A DNA stretch of 8,269 bases. Source: JBAWAP01 sp049589355. Its GTDB lineage: Bacteria > Chloroflexota > Anaerolineae > VGOG01. A program made the translations under genes and the position numbers. Shown one piece after another: positions 7,541 through 8,269 of this stretch; the stretch's first letter is position 1; each line of letters opens with the position of its first letter. The stretch is from contig JBAWAP010000372.1 in NCBI GenBank assembly GCA_049589355.1, positions 1-8,269 on the forward strand, given 5' to 3'. Under the pieces are notes generated by a model. It saw only the letters and a list, made by a program, of their open reading frames with translations, ran no database searches and was not told the origin of the DNA.

Positions 7541-7599
7541 GGTATATCGTTTGACATCATCCGTTTGCCCGTTCAAAAATCAGGTTTTTCGAACCCCGA

Positions 7600-7618
7600 A
7601 ATCAGGGATTCCCTGATT
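7600..7618. promoter_or_regulatory. Palindrome abutting the array promoter, possible operator
   Basis: AATCAGGG-ATT-CCCTGATT is a perfect 8-bp inverted repeat whose 3' arm overlaps the first two bases of the -35 box. In the next unit (7936-7954) the second arm reads CCCCTATT, two mismatches. A repressor site is possible but unproven. Confidence 0.35.
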
Positions 7619-7646
7619 GACATCCGACCTGAATTTTTGGTATAAT
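7617..7646 (+). promoter_or_regulatory. Consensus promoter driving small RNA B
   Basis: TTGACA (7617-7622), an 18-bp spacer and TATAAT (7641-7646): both boxes match the sigma-70 consensus exactly. Predicted start near 7653. Confidence 0.88.
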
Positions 7647-7662
7647 GTAGTAGAGGAAACAC

Positions 7663-7689
7663 ATGAAGAGACAGCGCAGGCATCTTTGA
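7663..7689 (+). CDS. Candidate leader peptide MKRQRRHL (unit B)
   Basis: ATG AAG AGA CAG CGC AGG CAT CTT TGA, preceded by AGAGGA at good spacing (7652-7657). The product is 8 residues, four of them basic Arg/Lys in positions 2-6 plus His7. The counterpart in unit C keeps frame, length and stop. Too short for a stand-alone enzyme or membrane protein; a regulatory leader is the natural reading. Confidence 0.35.
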   Translation: MKRQRRHL

Positions 7690-7829
7690 TTGTAGATGCC
7701 TGGTGATTTCGACAAGCCCTCGGCGTGAGCTCGGTCGAACGTTCAATCCAAGGATTTGGCCGAGATAAGGCGCAAGAGCTTGCCCCTGGTGGTGCCAGGC
7801 CAACACAGCCAACATAACCCTCAAACCCG

Positions 7830-7876
7830 ACGCCAGCCAAGGCCGCGCTCTTGCGCGCTCTGAGGCTGGCGTTTTT
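7830..7876 (+). terminator. Intrinsic terminator B
   Basis: ACGCCAGCC (7830-7838) / GGCTGGCGT (7864-7872), T5 at 7872-7876. The inner helix is CGCGC (7844-7848) / GCGCG (7853-7857) with loop TCTT, all five pairs Watson-Crick. Relative to A, a changed base is matched by a changed partner. Confidence 0.92.
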
Positions 7877-7952
7877 GGTATATCGTTTGACATCATCCAT
7901 TTGCCCGTTCAAAAATCAGGTTTTTCGAACCCCAAAATCAGGGATTCCCCTA

Positions 7953-7982
7953 TTGACATTCGATCCAACTTTGTGGTATAAT
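7953..7982 (+). promoter_or_regulatory. Consensus promoter driving small RNA C
   Basis: TTGACA (7953-7958), 18-bp spacer, TATAAT (7977-7982). Boxes and spacing are identical to the unit B promoter although the spacer sequence differs at several places. Predicted start near 7989. Confidence 0.88.
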
Positions 7983-7998
7983 GTAGTAGGGGAAACTC

Positions 7999-8025
7999 AT
8001 GAAGAAACAACGCAGGCGTCTCTAA
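7999..8025 (+). CDS. Candidate leader peptide MKKQRRRL (unit C)
   Basis: ATG AAG AAA CAA CGC AGG CGT CTC TAA, preceded by AGGGGAA. Against unit B there are five differences in 27 nt: two synonymous (CAG/CAA, CTT/CTC), one stop-to-stop (TGA/TAA) and two conservative or basic-to-basic (Arg/Lys, His/Arg). Two copies are too few to prove coding selection. Confidence 0.35.
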   Translation: MKKQRRRL

Positions 8026-8140
8026 ATGTAGATGCCTGGTGATTTCGACAAGCTCAATCCAAGGATTTAGCCGAGATAGGGCACAAGAGCTTGCCCCTGA
8101 TGGTGCCAGGCCAACACAGCCAACATAACTCCCAGACCCG

Positions 8141-8187
8141 ACGCCAGCCAAGGCCGTGCTTTTGCGTGCCCTGAGGCTGGCGTTTTT
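8141..8187 (+). terminator. Intrinsic terminator C
   Basis: ACGCCAGCC (8141-8149) / GGCTGGCGT (8175-8183), T5 at 8183-8187. The inner helix CGTGC (8155-8159) / GCGTG (8164-8168) is kept through two G-U pairs; below it a G-U of units A and B becomes G-C (partner C8170). Confidence 0.92.
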
Positions 8188-8263
8188 GGTATATCGTTTG
8201 ACATCATCCATTTGCCCGTTCAAAAATCAGGTTTTTCGAACCCCAAAATCAGGGATTCCCCTA

Positions 8264-8269
8264 TTGACA
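8264..8269 (+). promoter_or_regulatory. -35 box of a further array promoter, cut by the window end
   Basis: The window ends in TTGACA at the same place in unit C as the complete promoters hold in units A and B. A fourth RNA copy, or another gene, probably follows. Confidence 0.6.

Larger units (their letters stand above)
7653..7876 (+). ncRNA. Predicted small RNA B of the tandem array (unrecognised family)
   Basis: From promoter start to terminator T-run the transcript would be about 224 nt. It begins with a Shine-Dalgarno and an 8-codon ORF (7663-7689). Next comes a hairpin CAGGCATC (7677-7684) / GATGCCTG (7695-7702) with a 10-nt loop. A TTCGAC...GTCGAA pairing in the 48-nt module follows, then CCTGG-TGGTG-CCAGG, then the terminator. 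The 5' arm of the first hairpin lies within the mini-ORF, so ribosomes on that ORF would melt it, as in leader-peptide attenuators. No known riboswitch, 6S, tmRNA or CRISPR-related RNA motif was recognised. The start is inferred from promoter position only. Confidence 0.6.
7989..8187 (+). ncRNA. Predicted small RNA C of the tandem array (unrecognised family)
   Basis: The predicted transcript is about 199 nt, 25 nt shorter than RNA B. This is exactly the difference between having the 23-nt module (C) and the 48-nt module (B). The 5' hairpin is CAGGCGTC (8013-8020) / GATGCCTG (8031-8038), where the A-U pair of RNA B is replaced by G-U. The terminator closes it at 8141-8187. The mini-ORF (7999-8025) lies at the same place as in RNA B. 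Function unknown. Confidence 0.6.
7332..8269 (+). repeat. Tandem array of promoter-RNA-terminator units (3 copies, last cut by window end)
   Basis: Units start at 7332 (A), 7691 (B) and 8027 (C), giving lengths of 359 and 336 bp; C runs off the window. Each unit holds, in order: tgtagatgcctggtga (tgtgaatg in A), variable cgacaag modules, a gcttgcccctggtggtgccaggcc-type hairpin region, an intrinsic terminator, an A/T-rich spacer containing aaaatcagg twice, a consensus promoter, and (in the units seen complete) a Shine-Dalgarno plus 8-codon ORF leading into the next unit. Copies are highly similar but differ at scattered points and by precise module deletions. No protein gene of known type is seen in these 938 bases, and no inverted terminal repeats or transposase are present. 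Confidence 0.9.

Noticed and set aside
7551..7556. Second TTGACA just after each terminator as an extra promoter
   Set aside because: No -10-like hexamer follows at 15-19 bp in any unit.
6973..8187. Type III toxin-antitoxin system (RNA antitoxin repeats with toxin)
   Set aside because: The toxin is MazF/PemK-like with its own overlapping protein antitoxin. The RNAs lie downstream under separate promoters and lack the ~35-nt repeats typical of ToxI.
7193..8223. Minus-strand open frames of about 90-127 codons repeated in all three array units (MNGQxDDVKRYTKN... and MMSNDIPKTPAS...)
   Set aside because: They recur only because the DNA repeats. Two frames overlap, one is broken by a stop in unit C, no minus-strand promoter is visible, and the variation preserves a plus-strand RNA stem instead.
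7332..8269. CRISPR array
   Set aside because: Units of 336-359 bp are nearly identical throughout; there are no short repeats with unique spacers and no cas genes.
6490..8269. Integron-type gene-cassette array with the TA pair as a cassette
   Set aside because: I could not find GTTRRRY/RYYYAAC core sites or attC-like arm pairs at unit borders, and no integrase is in the window.
7332..8269. Transposon or MITE
   Set aside because: There is no transposase, no terminal inverted repeats and no target-site duplication at the unit borders. Tandem direct copies fit local duplication better, although a transposition origin for the 94-nt front part cannot be excluded.

Overview
The window looks like a chromosomal segment of a free-living bacterium with moderately high GC. 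It carries a complete-looking branched-chain amino-acid operon, followed by an accessory region. The enzyme set (LeuA, a short LeuC, LeuD, LeuB, IlvE and a 521-residue CimA) and the many short heptanucleotide or octanucleotide repeats at gene junctions recall Chloroflexota such as Anaerolineae-type genomes. That assignment is inference: no taxonomic marker is present.

Positions 1-6423 read on the + strand as leuA (3' part only), leuC, leuD, leuB, ilvE and cimA. leuA/leuC abut, leuC/leuD overlap, and the other gaps are 55-128 nt, so one transcript is likely. LeuA commits 2-oxoisovalerate to leucine. CimA makes citramalate from pyruvate and acetyl-CoA. LeuCD and LeuB are known to act on both the isopropylmalate and citramalate series, so the cluster can supply leucine and also 2-oxobutyrate for isoleucine without threonine. 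IlvE performs the final transamination. Every gene junction in the operon holds a different short repeat, and several of these repeats run into the reading frames: the leuA C-terminus, the leuD N-terminus and stop, and the leuB C-terminus.

Positions 6424-7311 hold a 94-nt copy of a repeat, a strong sigma-70-type promoter and a two-gene type II toxin-antitoxin operon (small acidic antitoxin plus MazF/PemK-like endoribonuclease). The same 94-nt repeat returns immediately after the toxin gene, so the module is bracketed by direct repeats.

Positions 7312-8269 contain no recognisable ordinary protein gene. They hold a tandem array with units of 359 and 336 bp and a third unit cut by the window end. 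The array has an internal gene-like design: consensus promoter (TTGACA-18-TATAAT), Shine-Dalgarno and an 8-codon Arg-rich mini-ORF, a 5' hairpin, a variable repeat module, and a strong intrinsic terminator whose stem shows compensatory base changes between copies. I read this as an array of small RNA genes (about 224 and 199 nt), possibly leader/attenuator-like, of a family I do not recognise. It is the most likely undescribed element in the window.
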